DNA of 55,421 nt from the NCBI GenBank assembly GCA_031551635.1, contig JAVBNH010000017.1, positions 1 to 55,421 of the forward strand, in the 5' to 3' direction. The position numbers and the translations under genes are program-made. Below are positions 7,434 through 15,176 of the stretch, one piece after another; the stretch's first letter is position 1; the number at the start of each line of letters is the position of its first letter. Below the pieces are notes generated by a model. That model saw only the letters and a list, made by a program, of their open reading frames with translations, was not told the DNA's origin and did no database searches. This DNA is from JAVBNH01 sp031551635 (lineage in GTDB: Bacteria; Bacillota; Clostridia; Oscillospirales; Acutalibacteraceae).

Positions 7434-8180
7434 TTATTCGTCAGAACCCGTATCGACAACGTCCTCGGCTGATACAGCTTCGGCGGCGGGAGTATTCTGA
7501 ACGCCCTGCCTGACTTCGATGATGCCATCTGCCATTGCCGCGGCAATAAGTTTGACAGCGCGGATAGCGTCATCATTGCCGGGAATAACATAGTCGATTT
7601 CGTCGGGGTCACAGTTAGTGTCAACGATAGCTATAATCGGAATTCCGAGCTTTTTCGCTTCAAGAACAGCATTCTTTTCCTTGCGCGGGTCGACAATGAA
7701 CATCGCCGCGGGCATTTTTTTCATAGCCGTGATGCCGCCGAGGAATTTTTCAAGCTTGTCTATCTGAAGCTGAAGCTTGATAACCTCTTTTTTCGGCAAA
7801 AGGTCAAATGTTCCGTCCTCAGCCATAGCCTTAAGCTGAGCAAGTCTCTTGATTCTGAGCTGAATCGTTGAGAAGTTTGTGAGCATTCCGCCGAGCCATC
7901 TGGCATTAACAAAAGGCATATCGCAGCGGTTGGCTTCTTCCTTTATGGAATCCTGAGCCTGTTTTTTTGTTCCGACGAACATGATATCGCCCTGCATTGC
8001 GGCTTCCTTGACGAAGGTATAGGCTTCTTCAAGCTTTTTAACCGTTTTCTGGAGGTCGATGATGTAGATCCCGTTTCTTTCGGTGAAGATATAGGGAGCC
8101 ATTTTGGGGTTCCATCTTCTGGTCTGATGACCGAAATGGACGCCCGCCTCGAGTAATTGCTTCATTGATACTACTGACAT
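7434..8180 (-). CDS. rpsB: 30S ribosomal protein S2
   Basis: S2 of the small ribosomal subunit, 248 residues. Diagnostic stretches are VHFGHQTRRWNPKMAPYIF, the central GTKKQAQDSI and ARWLGGMLTNF, and PGIDAIR-like PGNDDAIRAVKLI near the end. The start is the ATG at 8180 behind a consensus AGGAGG with 8-base spacing. An open frame extends 15 codons further upstream but would begin inside the leader without a ribosome binding site. First gene of the rpsB-tsf operon, with a promoter at 8334-8362 and a 150-base structured leader. Confidence 0.98.
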   Translation of the reverse strand: MSVVSMKQLLEAGVHFGHQTRRWNPKMAPYIFTERNGIYIIDLQKTVKKLEEAYTFVKEAAMQGDIMFVGTKKQAQDSIKEEANRCDMPFVNARWLGGMLTNFSTIQLRIKRLAQLKAMAEDGTFDLLPKKEVIKLQLQIDKLEKFLGGITAMKKMPAAMFIVDPRKEKNAVLEAKKLGIPIIAIVDTNCDPDEIDYVIPGNDDAIRAVKLIAAAMADGIIEVRQGVQNTPAAEAVSAEDVVDTGSDE

Positions 8181-8333
8181 TGTGTAGCCTCCTTTTTGTT
8201 TTACGCAAAACTTTGACAAAAGCAAAATTTCGCATCCGCCGCAGGTGTCAGCCCTTCGCGAATATGGGTCTCGGGTGACTCCGGAGCTCCATACACAAAC
8301 GCGTCAGTCAACCTGCGTGAGTTTTGCCGTTAG
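8181..8333 (-). promoter_or_regulatory. Structured 5' leader of rpsB, possible S2 autoregulatory element
   Basis: Between the promoter and rpsB lies a GC-richer leader of about 150 bases. ACCTGCG (8311-8317) can pair with CGCAGGT (8240-8246) across a 64-base interior. The copy of CGCAGGTTGACTGACG on one side and GCTGACACCTGCG on the other extend this pairing. Many bacteria autoregulate rpsB through an S2-binding leader. I see folding potential, but I cannot match it to a known leader class. Confidence 0.5.
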
Positions 8334-8362
8334 ATTGTATCATAAAAGATTGGTAAATGCAA
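8334..8362 (-). promoter_or_regulatory. Promoter of rpsB-tsf
   Basis: Read on the minus strand: -35 TTGCAT (8357-8362), 17-base spacer, -10 TACAAT (8334-8339). It lies between the URO-D family gene end and the rpsB leader. Confidence 0.8.
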
Positions 8363-8379
8363 GTATTATTTTCGTTTTC

Positions 8380-9438
8380 TTAAAATTTTCCCGCTTCTTT
8401 TGCCACAGCGACAATTTCCTTGAAATTTTCAAGGCTGACAGTGTTCGGAATCGAATGGTCACTTGAGAAGATATAACCGCCGTTTTCTTTTAGAATCGGT
8501 ACGGTTTTTCTGATTTCCTCAACAATTATATCTTTTTTGTCCCACAGTACGGCGTTGATTCCGCCATGAAGAACCAGCTTGTCGCCGAATTTTTTCTTGA
8601 GCTCTGCGGGCTTCATTCCTGCCTTAACCTCAAGCGGATTCAAAGCGTCAATTCCCGCTTCGAGCAAGTCAGGAATAAAGGGTTCAATATAGCCGCAGGA
8701 ATGCAGATGCGCGTAAATTCCGTGCTCATGCGCCCATGCGGCAGCCTTCGCGTGATAAGGCTTTAGAAGGCTTCTATAAGTCTCCAGCGAGAAAAAAGTC
8801 GTACCCTTGTAGCCCATGTCATCAGGCCAGCCGATTTCATCAAAACGTACGCCGTTAGCCCACAAATAATCAAAATACTCGATGCAGCTCTCAAGATATG
8901 TCGAAAAAATATCCTTAACCCACTCAGGTTCTTCAATCATTGCGATAAGCAGGGTTTCAGTGCCCACCATCCATGAATGCGTGACATCAAAACCGAACCA
9001 AAAGTCGGCTCTGAGCCAGCGATTATCGGCAAGGCACAGGTCAGATTTAGCCTTGAGTGCTTTCAAATCAAGCCTTGAAGGGTCAAATCGCATCATCTCT
9101 TTTGCTTTTTGCCATTCATCGGAATTATTGACCTTAAAATCAATGAATTCAGGTGAGGAATCCTCTGTTTTGAAATTTTTCAGAGTTACTCCCCATTTTG
9201 TGGTTGAAATCGTATATCTCTCGGTATCCTCAAGTATTTTCTCAGGATAACGCGGCGACATGTCAACGCTTATTCCCTCGAGCTTGTCAGCACCAAAAAA
9301 CTCACGCCAGTCGGCGTTTTCGGGCATGCCTTCCCTCTTCCAACGCGCGATAGTACCCCTCCAGGGGCTGTCGGTAATCGGTACGCGGTCAGCCTCGCGA
9401 TGCTCATACATTCGCTTAAACCGTTCTTTAGTAGTCAT
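8380..9438 (-). CDS. Uroporphyrinogen decarboxylase family protein (MtaA/CmuA-like)
   Basis: A 352-residue TIM-barrel protein of the URO-D superfamily. In anaerobes most of these are zinc-dependent methyltransferases that move methyl groups to or from corrinoid proteins; true haem-pathway HemE differs and no haem genes are near. Family marks are the N-terminal TTKERFKRMYEHREADRVP, the central HLHSCGYIEPFIPDLLEAGI with the histidine and cysteine typical of the metal site, and LHGGINAV near the end. No corrinoid protein or partner methyltransferase is adjacent, so the substrate is unknown. It stands alone between dut and the rpsB promoter. Confidence 0.85.
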   Translation of the reverse strand: MTTKERFKRMYEHREADRVPITDSPWRGTIARWKREGMPENADWREFFGADKLEGISVDMSPRYPEKILEDTERYTISTTKWGVTLKNFKTEDSSPEFIDFKVNNSDEWQKAKEMMRFDPSRLDLKALKAKSDLCLADNRWLRADFWFGFDVTHSWMVGTETLLIAMIEEPEWVKDIFSTYLESCIEYFDYLWANGVRFDEIGWPDDMGYKGTTFFSLETYRSLLKPYHAKAAAWAHEHGIYAHLHSCGYIEPFIPDLLEAGIDALNPLEVKAGMKPAELKKKFGDKLVLHGGINAVLWDKKDIIVEEIRKTVPILKENGGYIFSSDHSIPNTVSLENFKEIVAVAKEAGKF

Positions 9439-9504
9439 AAAATTTTACCGCCTTATATGTATTGAGCTTTTAATCATTTGCAACTAATATTTAAAATATA
9501 AAGT

Positions 9505-9951
9505 CTAACTTCCTGTTGAACCGAAACCTCCGGCATTCCTCACGGTATCGTCCAGCTCATCAACTGGTGCAAAATCAACTTCCAGCACCGGAGCGATAAT
9601 CATTTGCGCAATTCGCTCACCCGGCTTTATTGTATATGTTTTTTCGCTGTGATTATGCAGACCGACTAAAATTTCACCCCTGTAATCACTGTCGATAACC
9701 CCGACACAGTTTGCCGGAGCTAAGCCGTTTTTGATAGCCAGTCCGCTGCGCGCATAAATAAAAGCCGCATAGTCAGCGCAACTCAAAGAAACAGCAATCC
9801 CTGTGGGCACAGGGATTGTTTTGTTTGGCTCAAGATTTATTTCACTTTCAATGCAGGCATAAAGGTCATAACCCGCACTGCCTTTTGTCGCTCTTGTCGG
9901 AATAACGGCATTTTCACTGAGCTTTTTTATTTTTATTTCGAGTTTTGACAT
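9505..9951 (-). CDS. dut: dUTP diphosphatase (dUTPase)
   Basis: Trimeric dUTPase hydrolyses dUTP to dUMP and keeps uracil out of DNA. All five family motifs are present in 148 residues: GSAGYDLYA, YARSGLAIKNG, VGVIDSDYRGEI with the catalytic Asp, GERIAQMI, and the C-terminal P-loop-like GGFGSTGS. It follows zapA by 9 bases on the minus strand and probably shares its promoter at 10412-10440. Confidence 0.97.
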   Translation of the reverse strand: MSKLEIKIKKLSENAVIPTRATKGSAGYDLYACIESEINLEPNKTIPVPTGIAVSLSCADYAAFIYARSGLAIKNGLAPANCVGVIDSDYRGEILVGLHNHSEKTYTIKPGERIAQMIIAPVLEVDFAPVDELDDTVRNAGGFGSTGS

Positions 9952-9960
9952 AATGACACC

Positions 9961-10293
9961 TTAATTATCAGAAGTACGCTTTGACTTCATTCTCTCAACC
10001 TCGCGTTTATAAAAATCACGCTCAGACTTCGCCTTGGCGGCATCCTCAAGGTAATCCTTCAGCTGCGTTCTGAGGTTTTCTGTCACATCATTAGCTTTTT
10101 TTGCTTCGTCAGCATATTCGAGAGCGGTTAATATTGCCGCCTGCGTTATTGAAATCGACTTGCTGGAACGGTGAGTTTTTGCGATTCGGTCACTCAGAGC
10201 CGCGCCGAGAGCCTCGACATAATCAACGTTATCATCGGTATTGATAAAGTATTCATTACCGCAAATGACAAGCCTGACGGTATTTTTTTGCAT
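9961..10293 (-). CDS. zapA: Cell division protein ZapA
   Basis: ZapA binds and bundles FtsZ filaments at the division site. The 110-residue protein has the small N-terminal alpha/beta domain (NTVRLVICGNEYFINTDDN, then YVEALGAALSDRI) and a long C-terminal coiled coil (from about residue 75) for tetramer formation. No convincing ribosome binding site precedes ATG 10293; instead a 7-bp hairpin at 10305-10330 separates an AAGGAG from the start. The gene is first in a transcript that also carries dut. Confidence 0.88.
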   Translation of the reverse strand: MQKNTVRLVICGNEYFINTDDNVDYVEALGAALSDRIAKTHRSSKSISITQAAILTALEYADEAKKANDVTENLRTQLKDYLEDAAKAKSERDFYKREVERMKSKRTSDN

Positions 10294-10411
10294 AAAACTG
10301 AGATGTTATTGCTCATAGTATTACAATAACAGCTCCTTCACCACCTTTATATATTCTTCTGCCCATATTCATTGATTTTACATTTTTCAACAAAATAATT
10401 GTGATGGCTAT
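10294..10411 (-). promoter_or_regulatory. zapA leader with hairpin between AAGGAG and the start
   Basis: The leader is about 110 bases. GTTATTG and CAATAAC (10305-10311 and 10324-10330 on the plus strand) pair perfectly. An AAGGAG lies just 5' of the hairpin, too far from the zapA ATG unless the hairpin folds and brings them closer. Such a fold could tune ZapA translation; this is inference. Confidence 0.4.
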
Positions 10412-10440
10412 ATTATACAAAATAAATCTGATTATATCAA
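10412..10440 (-). promoter_or_regulatory. Promoter of zapA-dut
   Basis: On the minus strand: -35 TTGATA (10435-10440), 17-base spacer, -10 TATAAT (10412-10417), close to consensus. Positions 10441-10516 between this promoter and the folD stop are AT-rich and hold no gene. Confidence 0.82.
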
Positions 10441-10516
10441 GCAATTTTAAAGATTTTTTTTATCTTTTTACACAAATATTTTGTTTTGTTTTGGTTATAA
10501 ATACTAAATTGGAATT

Positions 10517-11365
10517 TTAATCATGAATCTGACTGACAGCGGATTTTACGGTATGTTTCAAAAGCACGGCAGTCGTAATCGTACCGACTCCCCCCGGAAC
10601 AGGTGTTGCCGCCCCTGCGAGAGCGGATATCCCTTCATAATCAACATCACCGCAGAGCTTTCCGTCAAGCATATTAATTCCGACATCAATTACTGTCTGA
10701 TTAGCTTTAATATAATCCGCGGTAAGCATTTTAGCGACACCGGCGCAGGCTATAATAATATCCGCGTTTTTACACTCGGCGGCAAGGTCTTTTGTTTTTG
10801 TGTGGCAAATAGTCACTGTTGCGTTTTTTCCGAGCAGCAGCATCGCGAGAGGCTTACCGACAACCATGCTCCTGCCGATTATGGCAACTTTTTTTCCGCA
10901 AACATCGATACTGTAGAAGTCAAGTAGCTCAATGACTGCCTGAGGCGTGCAGGGTGGATAAGTGTCTCTCGCGCCCTCAAAAACCTTTGCTGTATTTACC
11001 GTACCCATACAGTCAATATCTTTTTCGCTCTGAATAAATCTCCGAATATTTTCCTCACTCAGCGATTTCGGCAAAGGTCTGAAGAGCAGTATACCGTGGA
11101 CTGATTGGTCACTGTTAAGTTTCCCGATCAACGTCTCGAGCTCATTCTGTGAGCATTCCAGTGGCAGCTCATGAACCTCAACAAGAGCATCAACTGCCGA
11201 AAAACGCTTGATTATACCTTTTTCATATGACAGGTCGTCTTCCCTACTGCCAACCCTGACAACGGCAAGCTTCGGGAAAATATTTTTTATCTTCAGAATT
11301 TCTAAATCCGGCTTTAATTTTTCGATTATATCATTAACAACGGGCATTCCGCGTAATTCTTGCAT
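10517..11365 (-). CDS. folD: Methylene-tetrahydrofolate dehydrogenase FolD, cyclohydrolase lysine replaced
   Basis: FolD normally oxidises 5,10-methylene-THF with NADP and hydrolyses the product to 10-formyl-THF. The 282 residues carry the family signatures PPCTPQAVIELL and IGRSMVVGKPLAMLLL and the C-terminal TPVPGGVGTITTAVLLKHT. In characterised enzymes the motif is Y-x3-K-x-K, with the first Lys as the cyclohydrolase catalyst. Here it reads SYEKGIIKR: Tyr47 is kept, position 51 is Ile and Lys53 remains. The enzyme is therefore probably a dehydrogenase only. The cyclohydrolase-type gene fchA lies 20 bases upstream in the same run and would complete the pathway. The reading frame is intact and not a pseudogene. 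Confidence 0.93.
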   Translation of the reverse strand: MQELRGMPVVNDIIEKLKPDLEILKIKNIFPKLAVVRVGSREDDLSYEKGIIKRFSAVDALVEVHELPLECSQNELETLIGKLNSDQSVHGILLFRPLPKSLSEENIRRFIQSEKDIDCMGTVNTAKVFEGARDTYPPCTPQAVIELLDFYSIDVCGKKVAIIGRSMVVGKPLAMLLLGKNATVTICHTKTKDLAAECKNADIIIACAGVAKMLTADYIKANQTVIDVGINMLDGKLCGDVDYEGISALAGAATPVPGGVGTITTAVLLKHTVKSAVSQIHD

Positions 11366-11385
11366 TTTTTATTTCTCCTTAAAAT

Positions 11386-11997
11386 TTATTGCGTTAACTC
11401 AGCGGCAACAGTATTATACACTTTACTGCACCGCTCAACACATGAGTTCAGCAATGAAATTGCTTTATTATTTGACTTTTCAGCAAAATCACGGTCTTTC
11501 ATAAGCTTTGTGTTGATATAAACATTCATTATCGCGCCCTCAGCAGCCGCTTTTATCGCCGCGGCAGCAACCCCGACATCGCTTACAGCGAGCTTTGAGC
11601 CTTTATACGCCAATTCCTCAGTGATAAGTGATGCGTTTTCAGCCAGCTTCAATATTTCAATGGGTACCGTGCAAGCGTTCTTTAACGCTTTTTCCATAAT
11701 CTCCTCACGCTCCGGGTTTTCCTTCGGTATACCGTAAGCAGCGCTCAGCGGTTCAAAAACAATGGCATCCTTCTCGATTAACAGCAGAAAGTCAGCAGTA
11801 AAATTCTCCAGTTTCGCGAGAGCGGCATCAATATCACCTTGAAATTCGGCATACTTTTTTTTGCCGCTTGTCAGATTAGCGACCATTGAACACAAAGCGC
11901 TACCGAGTGAGCCGATTAGCGCACTCGCTCCTCCGCCGCCCGGAACGGGACTTTTTGACGAGAGTTCACTAATAAAATCATTGATTTGCTTATTCAT
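11386..11997 (-). CDS. fchA: Methenyl-THF cyclohydrolase / cyclodeaminase family protein FchA
   Basis: A 203-residue all-helical protein of the formiminotransferase-cyclodeaminase family. Members either deaminate formimino-THF or, in purinolytic and acetogenic clostridia, hydrolyse methenyl-THF. The glycine-rich SPVPGGGGASALIGSLGSAL near the N-terminus and the helix with DAIVFEPLSAAYGIPKE are typical. The start is placed at ATG 11997, nine bases after GAGG; another ATG at 12003 is too close to that site. It overlaps the end of the radical SAM gene by 8 bases and precedes folD by 20, pointing to a one-carbon folate operon. Confidence 0.9.
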   Translation of the reverse strand: MNKQINDFISELSSKSPVPGGGGASALIGSLGSALCSMVANLTSGKKKYAEFQGDIDAALAKLENFTADFLLLIEKDAIVFEPLSAAYGIPKENPEREEIMEKALKNACTVPIEILKLAENASLITEELAYKGSKLAVSDVGVAAAAIKAAAEGAIMNVYINTKLMKDRDFAEKSNNKAISLLNSCVERCSKVYNTVAAELTQ

Positions 11998-13612
11998 CAG
12001 CATTTTCCTCTATTCTTAAAACTTTGTAAGACTTGAAAATAGGGTCTTTTTTTTCATAAATAAAAAGCAGGGTTTCATCGGTTAATGTAAAGTATTCAGC
12101 CCTTACGTTTTTTGATGTGTATTCGTTATTGTGAAGGTAGCCGCGTTCAGCGTTTTTCCTTCTGTACTGCGGTATTTCGTCCGGCAGCATGCATTTCGGG
12201 TCATGTGTAAAGCAATCAAGCTTTACGTAATGTGCGGCTTTTTCAGGTGTAGAATGGCATTTTAAAAAGCGGTAAATTAACTCGTATGATTTCTTCAGAG
12301 AAATTTTCGGGTTCTCATTGCCTATAAATTCAGCGAGAGAAGAAAATAATTGATAAGGTGTATCGAAAAGCTCAGCTAAGGCGAAATTGACACTGCTTGT
12401 GTACATTGAGCTGTTATAAAACTTGTCAATAAGCATTTCTATTTTTCTGAAATGTATTATCTCCTCAGCGCTTAAGTGATCTGTTTTCAAAATCTGATAT
12501 GGCGGAAATTCGTTATATACAAGAGATTTATTGTTCCGGAGCGCCGCGCCCTTCAAAACCTTAAGAAAGCCCATCTGAAGCATATTAACACGTATATTTA
12601 TCAAAGCATTTATCGCTTTTACAAAGCTTTCACTGTTTTCTTCGGGTAAACCCGCAATCAGATCCGCGTGTATATGACAATTGCGCATATTAACCAAGTC
12701 GGTTAAGTTTTTAAAAGCTTTTTCAATGTCGCATTGTCTGCACACCGCGTCAAGCGTTTTAGGATTAATCGATTGTATGCCTATCTCGAACTGTACCCTT
12801 GAATGCGGCAGCTTTCGAATCAGGTTTAATAGAGCATCGTCAAATAAATCGGCGGCGGCTTCAAAATGAAAGGTGCAATCAGTTTCCTGTGTGGAAATAA
12901 ACTCCAGTATCGCATAGGCTCGTTTTTTATCCGCGTTAAAAGTCCTGTCAACAAATTTAATACATTTCACATTGTGCGAAAGAAGAAGATTTATTTCCTC
13001 AAAAACCCGCTCAAGCGGCAAAAATTCCACCTTTTCATCTGCTGACGAGAGACAATAGCTGCATTTAAACGGACAGCCTCGCGAGCTCTCATAATAAATC
13101 AGGCAATTCTCCGGTGGCATATCCTTCGAAAACGATGCGAAATAGCTCTCAGTAAAAGGCGAAGGATACTGTGAAAATTTCATTTTGTTTTCTGCTTTTA
13201 TTATTTGCTTATTAATAAGAGAATTATTCTTAATTGATTTAATAACTGAAGTAAAAGCCTCCTCACCCGCGCCGCAGATGATATAATCCGCTTGAGGAAA
13301 TTCGCTGAAGTCCTTTTCAAATGAAACCTCCGGACCGCCGAGAATTATCACCGAATCGCTGAGCAGGAGTCTCAATGAGGCGATAATTTTTTTTATAAGC
13401 TCAATATTCCAAATATAGCAAGAAAAGCCTATAATATCCGGGTTTTCGGTATAAATAGCATCGATTAAATCACTGACCAGTTCATTAATTGAAAATTCAG
13501 CGATTGTTGTGTCACAATTATCGGTAAACAGGTCGGCGTAAGCTTTAAGACACCAGCATGCCGGTGACTTATGAATATTTTTTGCGTTTATCGAAATCAG
13601 AAGTGCCTTCAA
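11990..13612 (-). CDS. B12-binding-type radical SAM protein with DUF4080 tail
   Basis: A 540-residue protein. The N-terminal 140 residues form a B12-binding-like Rossmann domain (PDIIGFSCYIWNIELIKKII, then VIILGGPEVSFE). The radical SAM barrel follows with the iron-sulfur motif GCPFKCSYC (C-x3-C-x2-C). The C-terminal 170 residues match what I know as DUF4080. Proteins of this type modify unknown substrates, many of them by methylation or ring chemistry. It starts with TTG behind AAAGGA with 9-base spacing, has its own promoter, and overlaps fchA, so it is translated together with the one-carbon genes. Confidence 0.88.
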   Translation of the reverse strand: MKALLISINAKNIHKSPACWCLKAYADLFTDNCDTTIAEFSINELVSDLIDAIYTENPDIIGFSCYIWNIELIKKIIASLRLLLSDSVIILGGPEVSFEKDFSEFPQADYIICGAGEEAFTSVIKSIKNNSLINKQIIKAENKMKFSQYPSPFTESYFASFSKDMPPENCLIYYESSRGCPFKCSYCLSSADEKVEFLPLERVFEEINLLLSHNVKCIKFVDRTFNADKKRAYAILEFISTQETDCTFHFEAAADLFDDALLNLIRKLPHSRVQFEIGIQSINPKTLDAVCRQCDIEKAFKNLTDLVNMRNCHIHADLIAGLPEENSESFVKAINALINIRVNMLQMGFLKVLKGAALRNNKSLVYNEFPPYQILKTDHLSAEEIIHFRKIEMLIDKFYNSSMYTSSVNFALAELFDTPYQLFSSLAEFIGNENPKISLKKSYELIYRFLKCHSTPEKAAHYVKLDCFTHDPKCMLPDEIPQYRRKNAERGYLHNNEYTSKNVRAEYFTLTDETLLFIYEKKDPIFKSYKVLRIEENADE

Positions 13613-13649
13613 AATATCATTTCCTTTTTTTGCTACCGAAGGTTTACAA

Positions 13650-13718
13650 ATTATATTAAGTTAATAGCTAAATGCAAACTAAAATATGCTTGACCGGTAA
13701 ATAGAACCGTGATATATT
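13650..13718. promoter_or_regulatory. Divergent promoter pair for the radical SAM operon and the GPH transporter
   Basis: Leftward: -35 TTGCAT (13672-13677), 16-base spacer, -10 TATAAT (13650-13655). Rightward: -35 TTGACC (13690-13695), 17-base spacer, -10 TATATT (13713-13718). The -35 boxes are only 12 bases apart, so the two directions may compete for polymerase. Confidence 0.75.
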
Positions 13719-13770
13719 CTTTATAAGAGTTAGTCTCAACAAAAGAAAATAGAATGAACGGAGGATTCAT

Positions 13771-15168
13771 TTGGCTAAAAACAACACATTAGCGAAACCG
13801 GTTTCCACAAAAATGAAGCTTGGTTATGGAGTCGGCGCTATCGGTCTAGACATGAGCTACGGGCTCTGCATTTCGTTTTTTCTCAACTACACAACAGATG
13901 TTCTGTATGTTAACCCTGCGTTTATGGGGCTGATGATGGCATTTGCGAGGGTCTGGGACGGTGTCAACGACCCAATGATGGGTGTAATCGTCAGCAATAC
14001 AAAAACAAAATTCGGGCGTTTTCGTCCGTGGATTGCTCTGGGTGCGATGCTGAACGCTATTGTTCTATTCATGATGTTCACGAACCCCGGATTTACTGTC
14101 TCGCAGACGAAAAACGGAATCGGAATGCTCATTTATATAACCGTTTTTTATGTTTTGTGGGGCATGACTTATACCATGATTGATATTCCTTACTGGTCTT
14201 TTGTGCCCGCACTGACAAACGACCCGCTCGAAAGGAATGTTGTAGCTTCAGTTCCGCGATTTTTCTCGGGTGTCGGTCAGCTCACGGTCATGGGTGCGAC
14301 TCCGCTCATCCTTAAACTGTTTTCACCTGCCGAACAGGGCAAGGCGCACTCTCTGATTGCCCTGCTGCTCGGAATCATGTTTGTCGCTTTTGCGATGACA
14401 ACATTTTTTACAACAAAGGAAAGAATTATTCCACAGCAAAATGAGCCGTTTAAATTCCGAAATGTCATCCCTACAGTGAGAGCGAACGACCAGCTTCAGG
14501 TATTTCTGGTAATCGCAATAACCTTCAATCTCGGCTGGTATCTGGTGAACGGCCTGGCGATTTATTTCTTTAAGTATATCGCCGAAAACCGTGATTTTCT
14601 GACAATTTTCGCCGCAGTTTCAGGCGCGGGTCAGGCAATCGGGTTATTTTTCCTCTCCTTTCTTTCAAAGAGAATCGGGAAGGAAAATGTTGTACGCCTA
14701 TCAATTCTAACGGCAATTTTCGGCTATCTCGGGATGCTTTTAATCTCGACCAGAGCGAATCTGAACATGGTTTTATTTTTCGTTTTTGACTTTATCGCGG
14801 CGCTCGGCATAGGCTGCATGTTTACCGCTGAGGCTTCAATGCTCGGTGATATTGTTGACTACGGCGAGTATAAAACCGGTAAACGCTCCGACGCTGTAAC
14901 TTTTTCGATGAAGAGCTTCCAGATGAAATTCGCTCAAACAGTTCAGGCTTTGATTATCGGCGCAGGGTTAAGCTTGTCAAAGTATCAGGAAAATATTGTT
15001 CCCCAGCCGCAAAGCGGAAAAAACGGAATAATAGTGATGATGTTTATTATTCCGCCCCTTTTTGCACTGTTTACTTTTTTCTATTTTAATAAAAAATATA
15101 AGTTAAATACCGAAATGGTGAATAAAGTCGCGAAAGCAATGCAGGAAAAGCATGTTATAAATGATTAA
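13771..15168 (+). CDS. Glycoside-pentoside-hexuronide (GPH) family sugar:cation symporter
   Basis: A 465-residue membrane protein with about 12 hydrophobic segments, related to MelB, GutA and xyloside transporters of the major facilitator superfamily. The family marks are KLGYGVGAIGLDMSYG at the N-terminus, the ARVWDGVNDPMMG motif carrying the cation-binding acidic residues, and KFGRFRPWI after helix 2. A TTG start follows GGAGG by six bases. It has its own promoter and no sugar hydrolase or regulator beside it, so the substrate (a glycoside, pentose or uronate) is open. Its stop lies 8 bases from the convergent prmA stop. Confidence 0.9.
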   Translation: MAKNNTLAKPVSTKMKLGYGVGAIGLDMSYGLCISFFLNYTTDVLYVNPAFMGLMMAFARVWDGVNDPMMGVIVSNTKTKFGRFRPWIALGAMLNAIVLFMMFTNPGFTVSQTKNGIGMLIYITVFYVLWGMTYTMIDIPYWSFVPALTNDPLERNVVASVPRFFSGVGQLTVMGATPLILKLFSPAEQGKAHSLIALLLGIMFVAFAMTTFFTTKERIIPQQNEPFKFRNVIPTVRANDQLQVFLVIAITFNLGWYLVNGLAIYFFKYIAENRDFLTIFAAVSGAGQAIGLFFLSFLSKRIGKENVVRLSILTAIFGYLGMLLISTRANLNMVLFFVFDFIAALGIGCMFTAEASMLGDIVDYGEYKTGKRSDAVTFSMKSFQMKFAQTVQALIIGAGLSLSKYQENIVPQPQSGKNGIIVMMFIIPPLFALFTFFYFNKKYKLNTEMVNKVAKAMQEKHVIND

Positions 15169-15176
15169 CGGCGGAC

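Noticed and set aside
8380..9438. Haem-pathway HemE for the URO-D family gene
   Set aside because: The motifs fit the methyltransferase-like branch and no haem genes are near.
10313..10372. 19-codon frame in the zapA leader, minus strand
   Set aside because: No ribosome binding site and no recognisable leader-peptide pattern; it overlaps the leader hairpin.
10517..11365. FolD as a pseudogene because of the missing lysine
   Set aside because: The reading frame is full length with all other motifs; a change of activity is the simpler reading.
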